Below are positions 17,801-24,999 of a DNA stretch of 64,000 nt, in pieces. Under the pieces are notes generated by a model, which saw only the letters and a program-made list of their open reading frames with translations, was not told the origin of the DNA and did no database searches. Source of the DNA: Acidobacteriaceae bacterium (lineage in GTDB: Bacteria; Acidobacteriota; Terriglobia; Terriglobales; Acidobacteriaceae). A program made the position numbers and the translations under genes. How positions within the stretch are numbered: position 1 is the first letter of the stretch; every line of letters begins with the position of its first letter. The stretch is from positions 496,001 to 560,000 of the forward strand of contig JAOAPN010000014.1 of assembly GCA_025462885.1 (NCBI GenBank). Reading direction: 5' to 3'.

Positions 17801-19102
17801 GGTCACATCGTGCAATGGGATGGTGATACCGCTGCACAGAAGACCGCATGGCTTGTTGGTTCCGATGGCTATCGACGCTGGATCAGCGACGGTTCAACAT
17901 TCAACTGTCTCAAGTATGACGCGGGTATACAAGGTCCCGACGTTGAGGCGGCCGGCGCTTTGGACAAGTACATCAACCTGCTGAACGTCTGGGCCGTTTG
18001 TGGCCAGGGGACTATGGGCACCAACAGCGAGTTAGAGGTCGGCACCTATCTTAAATCGACGAACGGCGCGCGCCTCACATTGACGGCTGGTGGGCTTACC
18101 GCTGTTGACGCTAATGGCAAATCCAACTGGGCACCCAGCGGCGCAGGGGCAAATCGCCTCATTTTGCAGGAGGACGGGAACCTTGTGGAGTACCAGGGCA
18201 CCAATGTGATCTGGGCAAGTAATACCGTGGGCTCAGGGGCGATCTGGCTGTCCATCCACGACGACGCATCCTTCACGTTGTACAACAAGGCAAACGCCGC
18301 AGTCTGGTCAAGTCCGATCACCTCTGGCTGGTACGTCGGCAAGATTGTTCAGTGGGAAGGCGATACAGCTGCACAGAAGACGGCGTGGATGGTGGGGGGA
18401 GATGGGAGCCGGCGCTGGATTCCGGACCTGGCCACGTTCAATTGTCTGCATGACGCCGGTGCGAGGAACGCCATCTCCGTAACCACAAGCGCCCTTAACC
18501 TGCTTCCCAACCTTAACAATGTTTGGGCAACCTGCGGGGGCAGCCAGATTGGTGTGAACGGAGCTGTTGAACGAGGCAGCTATCTTAGCGCCGGCAAAAA
18601 TAGACTGACTCTCCAGGATAACGGCAACCTCGTCCTCCACCACTTTGAACCCGGGAACGACTATTCGGCTTGGTGGACCAGTACATCGAGTGGCGTCCAG
18701 CTGAAACTCAATCCCGACGGTAACCTCGCTTTATACGATGCGAACCGCACAATCATCTGGTCCTCCGGCACAGATCGATCCAATCCGGGCTATCTCATAC
18801 TCGGCACGGATTCTTCTCTTCGTCTCTGGGACGCAGGGGGGAACAATGTCTGGAGCCGGGATGCCGCAGAGGTTCCCCAGGCTCCGTCTGCCGGGTATAG
18901 CTTCTGCGCAAAGGAAGGATCCACATGCAAGTTTTCCGGCTCGGCTACTGTGATGTTCGGACCCCCTGCGTCATCTACTACTCATGGCTTGGCCGAGTAC
19001 ACCTCTAGAAGCTTTACGAATACCACCTCTTGCAGCATCACAGCCTTCACGCTAGATCCCGCTCCCAAAAAGGTGAAAGCTTGCTGGTATCACCTCAATT
19101 GA
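14867..19102 (+). CDS. secreted multidomain protein: GDPD-like + GH30 glycosidase + two lectin repeats
   Basis: The protein has 1411 residues with an export signal near residues 20-43. Residues about 60-480 resemble glycerophosphodiester phosphodiesterases: AHRG (His68-Arg69), PENSIE, EVDVKLTHDGIPVLSHD. A Ser/Pro/Gly-rich linker covers about 480-585. Residues about 587-970 are a GH30 (glucosylceramidase-type) domain with IDGFGGAMTDSAA, acid/base Glu758 in QNEPE and nucleophile Glu841 in TECSG. Two repeat units start at 979 and 1158 (VQWDGDTAAQKTAW / VQWEGDTAAQKTAW). Each is followed by a bulb-lectin-like region with QEDGNLV or QDNGNLV. A small cysteine-containing domain (1343-1411) closes the protein. 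It probably acts on glycosylated lipids or polymers outside the cell. Confidence 0.85.
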   Translation: MTTQTWIARRFNRPSMTRSGLLALALIAFCACSNLLQAQVYNPRHLDLDKIMNEIKTPHSDLTLLIAHRGLHALADGSTPGVPENSIESIRQAAMAGLEAVEVDVKLTHDGIPVLSHDYTWGRETCITYQTISDGVPFNPFTAKGNANNDSRNPKVSDVDLSRMRWWFFDNTTLRDGISIANPPSLTNQGCSTTGHGYTGEYSPTLQDVLNYMRDHSIAMVLTLDIKDAATAKKAWDIVVQTVDYRGVGFAYSTLFKIPARNFTSPASYTNVFGTSAPRPALFPYYGTADIQPIKPNGSNFGSEGAMMDALHDMETVHPGWIVATEVDQKEDGGDHILSNLYNYAKIDYSRNVAMRVGNFSPFKDLDKPGDPQPALPKFFGNTGYCCDTLLDYRYNVPNTIGVDSDDPYVEVLAYDRDRPSDVEDRRGDHSWITGKGFDIITADDVKAWNSELGGMNKRNVCGWLSTDVTACRNFQPTDVAPLSSNSRTTPEEVPNTPGLSSSGNFSGPGEPTGNIPALSSSNSATFTVQGGGATFNVSQPNDSVATYTWTDGGSPSEMLTSASGTGLGYALSVVRPGTYSGAQPSTTITVNPGTTYQTIDGFGGAMTDSAASLILGSPNRDRIVNTLFSSGSGGAGLTIVRSPMGSSDMMASATDIHTYEDTPGNFSASAKVSDLRQISALQLAKGIVGSNFKVLGTPWSAPGWMKRGGSLLPAQCGTDQNELDIKNVSRYAGYFVNYVNAYTALGLTPWAVSMQNEPENCKTAMPTTLMSATTEVALARALKSGLGSSVKILGWDHNWNDPAFVNTLVSSGSIDAIGYHCYDGTHYSNQTTAVPTYMTECSGFTTSSANVAQNLGWEVANLLIGPLRYGARGSIYWSLVQDPNGNPHLGGSDACQTCRGMVTVNSDGSFQPTQDLFYWGQFSKFVPPGSVRIASNNSGNLSTVAFRKGNQNTVVVLNSGSSRADGGVAGSDERDLRGHIVQWDGDTAAQKTAWLVGSDGYRRWISDGSTFNCLKYDAGIQGPDVEAAGALDKYINLLNVWAVCGQGTMGTNSELEVGTYLKSTNGARLTLTAGGLTAVDANGKSNWAPSGAGANRLILQEDGNLVEYQGTNVIWASNTVGSGAIWLSIHDDASFTLYNKANAAVWSSPITSGWYVGKIVQWEGDTAAQKTAWMVGGDGSRRWIPDLATFNCLHDAGARNAISVTTSALNLLPNLNNVWATCGGSQIGVNGAVERGSYLSAGKNRLTLQDNGNLVLHHFEPGNDYSAWWTSTSSGVQLKLNPDGNLALYDANRTIIWSSGTDRSNPGYLILGTDSSLRLWDAGGNNVWSRDAAEVPQAPSAGYSFCAKEGSTCKFSGSATVMFGPPASSTTHGLAEYTSRSFTNTTSCSITAFTLDPAPKKVKACWYHLN

Positions 19103-19151
19103 ACTATAGCTCGTTAGACTTACCACGATGATGAGAGACGCTATCCCATGG

Positions 19152-19179
19152 CCCATCCGATTCATTTAGATCGGATGGG
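19152..19179 (+). terminator. hairpin after the GDPD-GH30 gene
   Basis: CCCATCCGAT (19152-19161) and ATCGGATGGG (19170-19179) form a perfect 10-bp stem with an 8-base loop, 50 bases after the stop codon. The following TTCATCATC is only weakly T-rich, so termination efficiency is uncertain. Confidence 0.5.
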
Positions 19180-19210
19180 TTCATCATCTCAGGGCAGAAG
19201 TTAGTCGCTT

Positions 19211-19596
19211 TCACTTTGTGAGCGCTTTCGCCGAATCCACTCGCGCCCGACTAGGATTCATGTTTGCGGTCTGTAGCGTCTGCTGTAAAAGCACGCTCAA
19301 CCGCTCCAGCATCGGACGATGTATGTAGTCCTGGCACGCGGCTTTGATGGCTTCCAAACGTGCGTTACGCTTCTTGCCGCTCAGAGCCTCCAACTCCTCG
19401 ACGGTCGCGGGTTGTCCGATGTCTTCGGAGAACCGTTCAATCAAGCCATAGCTTTTCGAGAGCGAGGTTCCACCTTTGAAGAGCAAGCGTGGGCCACCAG
19501 CCTCCAGTTTGTTGAAGAGCGCGTCGAGCGTCCAACAGACCCAGAAGTCCTTTTCAATATTCTGTTCGGCGGTGCCAAGACGGGTGCTGGCTCCGA
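19211..19596 (-). pseudogene. AbiEii-like nucleotidyltransferase remnant
   Basis: The minus-strand frame contains LGTAEQNIEKDFWVCWTL, then LFKGGTSLSKSYGLIERFSE, the start of an AbiEii/type IV toxin-antitoxin nucleotidyltransferase. After SEDI about ten residues that normally follow are missing, and the text jumps to GQPATVEELEALSGKKRNAR. The frame ends at 19211-19213 with a short unrelated tail, so roughly the last half of the protein is lost. No partner antitoxin is present. It abuts the integrase remnant on the opposite strand at about 19596, so both are leftovers of a mobile element. Confidence 0.75.
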
Positions 19597-19809
19597 CAAG
19601 AAGTTGGTCCCGTATTCAGCAAGGCACCCTACGGCACCTACACGATGGAAAAAAGCGGCAATGCCTTCGCAGTAAGCAAGTCCATGGGGCACGCCGACCT
19701 GAAGTCGATGGAGCCGTATCAGCACCAGGAACTGGAACCACTGCGGGTTGCAATCAATCAGCGCAACCGGCGAAAAAAGTTTGGTCAGGTTTTGGAAAAC
19801 GCATCGTAG
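19597..19809 (+). pseudogene. tyrosine recombinase (integrase) C-terminal remnant
   Basis: KKLVPYSARH supplies the HxxR-type box. One missing base after CAC shifts the frame, and the next frame continues TYGTYTMEKSGNAFAVSKSM, then GHADLKSMEPYQHQELEPL to TAG 19807-19809. YQH holds the region of the catalytic tyrosine. Only about the last 70 residues of an integrase survive. It ends 49 bases from the 3' end of tRNA-Lys, the classic insertion site for integrases of this type, and points at it. Confidence 0.75.
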
Positions 19810-19857
19810 GGAGCAAACAGCTGGTACTTGTAAGTGCTTGATAGATTGGTAGAAAAT

Positions 19858-19933
19858 TGGTGGACGCGGTAGGGATCGAACCTACGACCAGTCGATTAAG
19901 AGTCGAATGCTCTACCAGCTGAGCTACGCGTCC
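19858..19933 (-). tRNA. tRNA-Lys (CUU)
   Basis: The minus strand folds into a full cloverleaf. The acceptor GGACGCG pairs with CGCGTCC, the D arm is GCTC/GAGC, and the anticodon loop is CTCTTAA, giving anticodon CUU. The T loop is GGTTCGATCCC with stems. The 3' CCA is encoded (19858-19860). Integrase and AbiEii remnants lie directly beyond its 3' end. Confidence 0.97.
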
Positions 19934-20073
19934 AATTTGTTGTCCCAAGATGCAGGGAGCCGTTGAGGGACGCTTGCGGCCGCAAAGGTGCTTGCTGCTC
20001 TCAACTGACTCTTTAAAGATAGCACAGCTTTTGGGCCGCGGCTGTGAGTATCTGGCATCTGCTTGCGTAAACG

Positions 20074-20931
20074 TTAGCCTACGAAATCGACCTTCGCGCG
20101 ATGCGGGATGATGCCGCGCTCGAAGCCCATTTCAAGGATCTTTTTGATGGCTTCCCGGCCGTCGGGACCATAATCCAGAGTACGCTCGTTGACGTACATG
20201 CCTACGAAGCGATTCGCCATACCGGCATCCAGGTCGCGTGCGAACTGCATGGCATAGGCCAGGGCCTCTTCGCGATTGTCGAGGGCGTGCTGGATGCTGT
20301 CGCGCAGAGCGTTGGTGGTGGTGAGCATCGTCTCTTCGCCGAGCGAGCGGCGGATAGCGTTGCAGCCGAGCGGCAAGGGAAGACCGTTGGTCTCATCGCG
20401 CCACCACTGGCCGAGGTCGAGTAGTTTGACTAGGCCGTCATTGGCGTAGGTGAGCTGGCCCTCGTGGATGATGAGGCCGGCATCGAACTCGCCGCGAAGG
20501 ACGGCAGGGATGATCTCGTCGAAGGGCAGGGTGACAGTCTCGATCTCCGGTGCGAAGAGCTTGAGCGTGAGGTATGCGGTGGTGAGGGTTCCCGGGACCG
20601 CGATGCGGGTCTTCTTGACCTCGTCCAGCGTAAGTTTGCGGGGGGAGACGATCATCGGGCCGTAGCCGTCACCCATGCTGCCGCCACAAGCCATGATGGA
20701 GTAGTTGTCCTGCAGGTACGGGTAGGCGTGGAAGGAGATCGCGGTCACGTCATAGAAGGCTTCGTTGATCGCCTTGTGGTTCAGGGTCTCAATGTCGGTT
20801 AGCGTGTGGTTGAATTTGAAGCCGGGGACCCGGACCTTGTTGGTCGCGAGGCCGTAGAACATAAAGGCGTCGTCGGAGTCGGGGCTATGGGCGATGCTGA
20901 TCTCTTTGATTTCAGTGCTTGCGGTGGACAT
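20074..20931 (-). CDS. mqnD: 1,4-dihydroxy-6-naphthoate synthase (MqnD)
   Basis: The protein has 285 residues, normal for MqnD. It starts with ISIAHSPDSDDAFMFYGLAT, a strong family signature. Further conserved pieces are EALNxxA-like ETLNHKAINEAFYDVTAIS, the GDGYGPM loop and RFVGMYVNERTLDYG near the C-terminus. MqnD converts cyclic dehypoxanthine futalosine to 1,4-dihydroxy-6-naphthoate in the futalosine route to menaquinone, in the cytoplasm. No other mqn gene lies in the window. The gene is alone, with bioY upstream on the same strand 109 bases away. Confidence 0.93.
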   Translation of the reverse strand: MSTASTEIKEISIAHSPDSDDAFMFYGLATNKVRVPGFKFNHTLTDIETLNHKAINEAFYDVTAISFHAYPYLQDNYSIMACGGSMGDGYGPMIVSPRKLTLDEVKKTRIAVPGTLTTAYLTLKLFAPEIETVTLPFDEIIPAVLRGEFDAGLIIHEGQLTYANDGLVKLLDLGQWWRDETNGLPLPLGCNAIRRSLGEETMLTTTNALRDSIQHALDNREEALAYAMQFARDLDAGMANRFVGMYVNERTLDYGPDGREAIKKILEMGFERGIIPHRAKVDFVG

Positions 20932-21040
20932 GGTTCGGTCTTCTTTCCAGTATTAAAAGGTCTTCAGATAAGATGCAGCAAGGAGCCGCGGACTGTAAAA
21001 GCTCGCAGATACGGTGCGACGTGAAAAGTTTGGTTGAGTT

Positions 21041-21643
21041 TTAGCTGTGGGACTGGCGCCAGCGCCGGAGCGAGGTGAAGATTCCGGCGGCGGCGGTGAC
21101 CTTGACGATCTCGCCGACCACAAAGGGTGCCACTGCGACATACCATGCGGCGGTGATGCCGATATGGGAGAAGTGAGCTAGCCATGCGGCGCCGAGAAGG
21201 AAGATGGGAAGGCTCGCAACCGTTCCAGCGATGAGGCCGTTGCGGAAGTTTGACTGGGCGAGACGGACGGTGCGGGTGAAGAATCCAGCCGCCGCTGCTG
21301 CGAGGGGATAGGAGAAGAGAAAGCCCGCGGTAGGGCCCATCAGTTGCGCGACTCCGCCGAGACCGTGAGGGCTGAAGACGGGAAGTCCGGCAGCCCCTTC
21401 AGCAAGGTAAAGGACCATCGAGGAGAATCCGGCGACCGGCCCGAGCACCATGCCGACGAGGATGACAGCAAACGTCTGGAGCGTGAGAGGAACCGCGGTG
21501 AAGGGCAGCGGCAGAGAGATGTGTGCGCAGAGTCCCACGAATCCGGTCGCGGCGATCGACAGCGTGATTTGGCGGAGCAGGGAGTTGCTGAGGGACTTTG
21601 TGGGGTGCGCGATGGGAAGGGAGTTCGATGATACGAATTGCAT
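21041..21643 (-). CDS. bioY: BioY biotin transporter (substrate-binding membrane subunit)
   Basis: The protein has 200 residues. It has about six membrane helices and the BioY pattern LPLPFTAVPLTLQTFAVIL, then VGMVLGPVAGFSSMVLYL, and YPLAAAAAGFF. BioY is the S component that captures biotin, alone or with the ECF energising module. No ecf ATPase or EcfT gene is nearby. A small membrane-protein gene lies 44 bases upstream on the same strand and may be co-transcribed. Confidence 0.93.
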   Translation of the reverse strand: MQFVSSNSLPIAHPTKSLSNSLLRQITLSIAATGFVGLCAHISLPLPFTAVPLTLQTFAVILVGMVLGPVAGFSSMVLYLAEGAAGLPVFSPHGLGGVAQLMGPTAGFLFSYPLAAAAAGFFTRTVRLAQSNFRNGLIAGTVASLPIFLLGAAWLAHFSHIGITAAWYVAVAPFVVGEIVKVTAAAGIFTSLRRWRQSHS

Positions 21644-21687
21644 GGTGCTTTCCTTTCGGTCTGCTTTGCTTCGCGCGCGGCCTGGAA

Positions 21688-22245
21688 TTAGTCTCGCCGG
21701 TTTTGGGAGTTGGCGCGAAGGTGAGGAGGTTGATAAGGGTCGGTGAGATCGCCAAGGTCTTTGTTGAAGAAAGCGGGATCGATGCGTTGAACGATTCCGT
21801 GACGGGGAGCCGGCTGCGGTGGCTTGCGAGCCGCGAGCAGAGCAGTCGTCGGCTCTGACTGCTGGCCGCGACCGACGCGTCGTAAGGGGAGGCGTAATGG
21901 ATGGACCGGAAGAGTCCAGTGCTTGTTCGCGGCGATCTCGCGAACGGACTGATTGAGGTCGTTCACGCGGATGCGCGGCGCCACGGTAGCAAGTGTTTGC
22001 GGGAGGGTCTCACGAACGATAGTGGGACGGACCGGGGATGCCTCGGCTGCAGCGAGGAAGTGCTCTTTGAAATCCGATAGCAGTACAGGTGCTGCGTGCC
22101 CCTGGAGTTGAAGTATGGAAGGGGTGTGGGACATCGTCTGCATCTGGCTCTGCATTTGAGTTGCCTTGATGCGGCGGGCCAGGGCGAGGGCCGCCCATAG
22201 GACGCCAAGGAAGCAGAGGACCGAGATGGCGAATAAAGTCTGCAT
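21688..22245 (-). CDS. small membrane-anchored protein of unknown function
   Basis: The protein has 185 residues. Residues about 3-23 form a single N-terminal membrane helix (LFAISVLCFLGVLWAALALA). The rest is soluble, rich in Pro, Arg and Gln, with no motif I recognise. It contains TLPVHPLRLPLRRVGRG and ends in a basic tail. It looks like a lineage-specific anchored protein. It lies 44 bases upstream of bioY on the same strand. Confidence 0.7.
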   Translation of the reverse strand: MQTLFAISVLCFLGVLWAALALARRIKATQMQSQMQTMSHTPSILQLQGHAAPVLLSDFKEHFLAAAEASPVRPTIVRETLPQTLATVAPRIRVNDLNQSVREIAANKHWTLPVHPLRLPLRRVGRGQQSEPTTALLAARKPPQPAPRHGIVQRIDPAFFNKDLGDLTDPYQPPHLRANSQNRRD

Positions 22246-22409
22246 GTCTCAAGTGCAAGGATAGCAAGGTGGTGGGGATTCGTGCACTTTATTCTGTGCA
22301 GCTGGAGCCGGTTTGGGGGACGCGAGTGCCGGAGAGGGATCGCAGTGAAAGATTTTCCGGTACGAACTTGGTACCTGAGCAGCACGTGGTGGTTTTCCAC
22401 TTGACCGTC

Positions 22410-22808
22410 ATGCACGAAGTCGTTGTACTGGAGCAGATGGCTCCCCCTGCGACAACGCGAAATAACTCGAAAGCTACGGCTGCGGTTCGGCTTTGGCTGG
22501 AGCGCGGTGGCCTCAGTTGGCGGAAGGTCGCTACGGTTGCTGCGGGCTTACTCGCGTTCGGCCTTGGGTTCCACGTAATGTTCGGGCAGAACGGGCTGAC
22601 GGCGTATGAGCAGAAGCGGCAGGAGACGAAGAGCCTGGAGCGGCAACTGCAGAGCCTGAAGCACGAAAACGAACTGTTGAAGGGGCACGTAGACCGCTTG
22701 CAAACCGATCCGAATGCCATCGAGCACCAGGCTCGTGAAGAACTGCACTACACGCGAGCGGGCGAGGTGATCTACACTCTGCCCGACGCTCCTGCCAGGA
22801 GTAAGTAA
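22410..22808 (+). CDS. FtsB/DivIC-like septum initiator protein
   Basis: About 132 residues from ATG 22410; ATG 22437, with GGAG three bases upstream, is an equally possible start. A membrane helix (VATVAAGLLAFGLGFHVMF) is followed by a coiled coil (YEQKRQETKSLERQLQSLKH, then ENELLKGHVDRL). The family ending is DPNAIEHQAREELHYTRAGE and VIYTLP. FtsB/DivIC proteins link FtsL and FtsQ in the divisome. The frame is open further upstream but without a site. It is divergent from the membrane-protein gene before it. Confidence 0.85.
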   Translation: MHEVVVLEQMAPPATTRNNSKATAAVRLWLERGGLSWRKVATVAAGLLAFGLGFHVMFGQNGLTAYEQKRQETKSLERQLQSLKHENELLKGHVDRLQTDPNAIEHQAREELHYTRAGEVIYTLPDAPARSK

Positions 22809-22831
22809 GAGCTCGAAGCCAAATCAAATGG

Positions 22832-23731
22832 CTAAGGCTGAACCGTCTGGCTTGTGGATACCGGGGCGGCTTGTTTTTTCCTATGCAAGAAGCGCTTCTG
22901 GATATCGGGATAGAACTCCAACAGGAACGAGCCGATGGCTCCCTCTGCGGTTACCACCAGACCTTGTTGAATGGTCAGTTCAAAACCACGGTCTGCGGCA
23001 GGATAGTAGAGATTTGAGATCCCCCCTGCGGCAAGATTCCCGAGCAGGTTGGAGGCGTTGGGCTGCCACTTTCCGTTATCGCCTTTGCATCGAACCGTCG
23101 TGAGCGCCGCGTAGACGATGCGATGTTTGATGGTGCCTTCACCGAGACGGAAGTAGCGTGCGTCCTGATGGAGTAATGCGGGGAAGACACCGTTCCCGAG
23201 AAGTGTGCCGTCGAACTGGTCGGCGTAGGAAGCACCGTACCGCTTTACGAAGCCGATTCCTCCTTGCTCATATCCGTGACGGAATCCTGTAGAGTCGATG
23301 GAACTGTGGGAGTCTGTAGCCTGTCCGTAGGCGGCGCTGATGCCGGCGATCACAAACTGGGCCGGATCGATTGCGCTGCGGAAGGCGGCCCGCATCTTCT
23401 GGCCGGGGCTGAGTGGGGCGGCGTAGCCTCCCAGCACGGTATTGAAGTTGGGCAGAACTCCGGCGATGCGCTGACGCTGCTGGGCTTGCAGTTCGCGTTC
23501 GGCCTGTTCATACTTCAGGCGTTTTTCTTCTTTTTCGTCAACGGCTGTTGTTGGAGTTTGGCTGGAGGAGACCGATGGCGCAGTTTGGACTGTAGCCTGG
23601 GCGGACGGTGCGTCTGGAAGATCGAGAGAAGCAATCTGTCCTGAGCTCTGAGCCTTGAGGGTAGCGGTAAAAAACAGCGCACAGAAGAGAACGCCAAACT
23701 GGATGGACGTAGGAAAGATTTGCAATTTCAC
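22832..23731 (-). CDS. exported protein of unknown function
   Basis: About 299 residues if GTG 23729-23731 is used, the start that puts a good signal peptide first (FGVLFCALFFTATLKAQ). The frame is open up to 23866, where it would overlap the divergent flavin reductase. After an Ala/Gln/Glu-rich stretch (DEKEEKRLKYEQAERELQAQ) comes a folded region with FRSAIDPAQFVIAGISAAYG, YGASYADQFDGTLLGNGVFP and ALLHQDARYFRLGEG. I recognise this as a type seen in acidobacterial genomes but know no function for it. Confidence 0.7.
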   Translation of the reverse strand: MKLQIFPTSIQFGVLFCALFFTATLKAQSSGQIASLDLPDAPSAQATVQTAPSVSSSQTPTTAVDEKEEKRLKYEQAERELQAQQRQRIAGVLPNFNTVLGGYAAPLSPGQKMRAAFRSAIDPAQFVIAGISAAYGQATDSHSSIDSTGFRHGYEQGGIGFVKRYGASYADQFDGTLLGNGVFPALLHQDARYFRLGEGTIKHRIVYAALTTVRCKGDNGKWQPNASNLLGNLAAGGISNLYYPAADRGFELTIQQGLVVTAEGAIGSFLLEFYPDIQKRFLHRKKQAAPVSTSQTVQP

Positions 23732-23864
23732 TCTCCAACATAGACGCGATTTGTGCCAGGAAGTTTCGTTTTCGTGGGATCGAAGTGAGCACACTGTACT
23801 CGATGAGCCGGTGAGGGAATTCTTTGAGTTGTGCTGTAGCCTTTTGATGACGGAGGCTCGCACC

Positions 23865-24503
23865 ATGGATTTTAATGTTGAGAAGGTCCCGGCACGGACG
23901 ATCTACAACCTGCTGATTGGACTTGTTGCTCCGCGGCCGATCGCGCTGATTACAAGCATGAACGAAGATGGCCGGCTGAACGCCGCTCCCTTCAGCGCTT
24001 ACAACTACCTGTGCACCGACCCGCCGGTAGTGGGAATTGGAGTCATGAACAAACCAGGCGAGCATTTCGTCCCGAAGGATACGGCGCGAAACATTCGCCG
24101 GACGGGGCAGTTCGTCGTGAACGTAGTGACGGAGGACCTGCTGCAGCAGATGAATGTTTGCGCCACGGACTTCCCCGAGGACGTCGATGAACTGGATATG
24201 GCGGGATTGACGACGACCCCATCCACCAACGTGAAGGTGCCGCGTATCGCGCAGGCCCATGCGGCTCTGGAGTGCGTCGAACACGCCACGATTGAGATTG
24301 GCCGGTCGCGCATTATCCTGGGCCGGGTGGTGGGGATCTACGTGGAAGACCAGTTTATAGACCCTGCGGGGCCTTACGTGAAATCAGAGGACCTGCACGC
24401 GATCGGGCGCATGAACGGACTGGGTTCGTATGTGAAGACGCGGGATGCTTTTGTGACCCTGCCGCGGATCTCGTATGAGGATTGGAAGAAGGGTACGCGG
24501 TAA
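23865..24503 (+). CDS. flavin reductase-like protein (FMN-binding split barrel)
   Basis: The protein has 212 residues. ATG 23865 follows GGAGG by 8 bases. It shows the flavin-reductase-like split-barrel pattern: LVAPRPIALITSMNEDGRLN, AAPFSAYNYLCTDPPVVGIG, and DTARNIRRTGQFVVNVV. Such proteins bind FMN and either reduce flavin for a partner oxygenase or act on their own. No partner monooxygenase is adjacent. It is divergent from the unknown exported protein. Confidence 0.9.
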   Translation: MDFNVEKVPARTIYNLLIGLVAPRPIALITSMNEDGRLNAAPFSAYNYLCTDPPVVGIGVMNKPGEHFVPKDTARNIRRTGQFVVNVVTEDLLQQMNVCATDFPEDVDELDMAGLTTTPSTNVKVPRIAQAHAALECVEHATIEIGRSRIILGRVVGIYVEDQFIDPAGPYVKSEDLHAIGRMNGLGSYVKTRDAFVTLPRISYEDWKKGTR

Positions 24504-24629
24504 GGGGTCACAGCGCGTTCGATGAGCGTATTGCCCTGTTCTCAACAACTGGGAAGTGAAGTTGCCGAAAGGCCGACTTTCGAGGAGCATCGACGTTAGT
24601 AGAGATGAGGTTTGGGATGGGGAGACCAC

Positions 24630-24743
24630 ATGCGAAGATCATTACGCTGGTTATGGATCGTTCTAGCCTTTGTGGTCCTTGCAGCGGTCGCCTTTGGCAT
24701 TTGGGTTCTAGTATTCGCTCATACCTTCAGGAACGGAATCTGA
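24630..24743 (+). CDS. 37-residue single-helix membrane protein
   Basis: ATG 24630 follows GGGGAG by about 5 bases. The product has a basic N-terminus (MRRSLRWLW) and one long membrane helix (IVLAFVVLAAVAFGIWVLVF), then HTFRNGI and a stop at 24741-24743. Its size and helix resemble other bacterial small membrane proteins. It is convergent with a second 37-residue membrane ORF at 24808-24921. No function is known. Codon use and the ribosome-binding site support it, but conservation is untested. Confidence 0.5.
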   Translation: MRRSLRWLWIVLAFVVLAAVAFGIWVLVFAHTFRNGI

Positions 24744-24807
24744 GCCGCTGGCATAGCAAGCTTTTAGATTGCCGCAAACGTGACTTCACGGGAAAGAGTG
24801 CTTCTTC

Positions 24808-24921
24808 TCACCGATTCTTCTGTCTGAGATTTTCGCGATAGCGTCGAATCAGAGCGATAATGCCAATGACCATCCCCAATAGGAGTTCGCCAGCCAAGAT
24901 GTAGGTCTTCTCACTAGACAT
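24808..24921 (-). CDS. 37-residue membrane protein
   Basis: On the minus strand ATG 24919-24921 follows AGGTGA by 5 bases. The product starts MSSEKTY, then one helix (ILAGELLLGMVIGIIALI) and a basic tail (RRYRENLRQKNR). The positive-inside pattern suggests a cytoplasmic C-terminus, the opposite of its 37-residue convergent neighbour. Function unknown; conservation untested. Confidence 0.5.
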   Translation of the reverse strand: MSSEKTYILAGELLLGMVIGIIALIRRYRENLRQKNR

Positions 24922-24999
24922 TGTTTCACCTGGAATCCTATTAATTGAGCGTAACTCTCACTGGAATGGTAAGTTATTTCCGCGCCGAAGAAGGGACGA

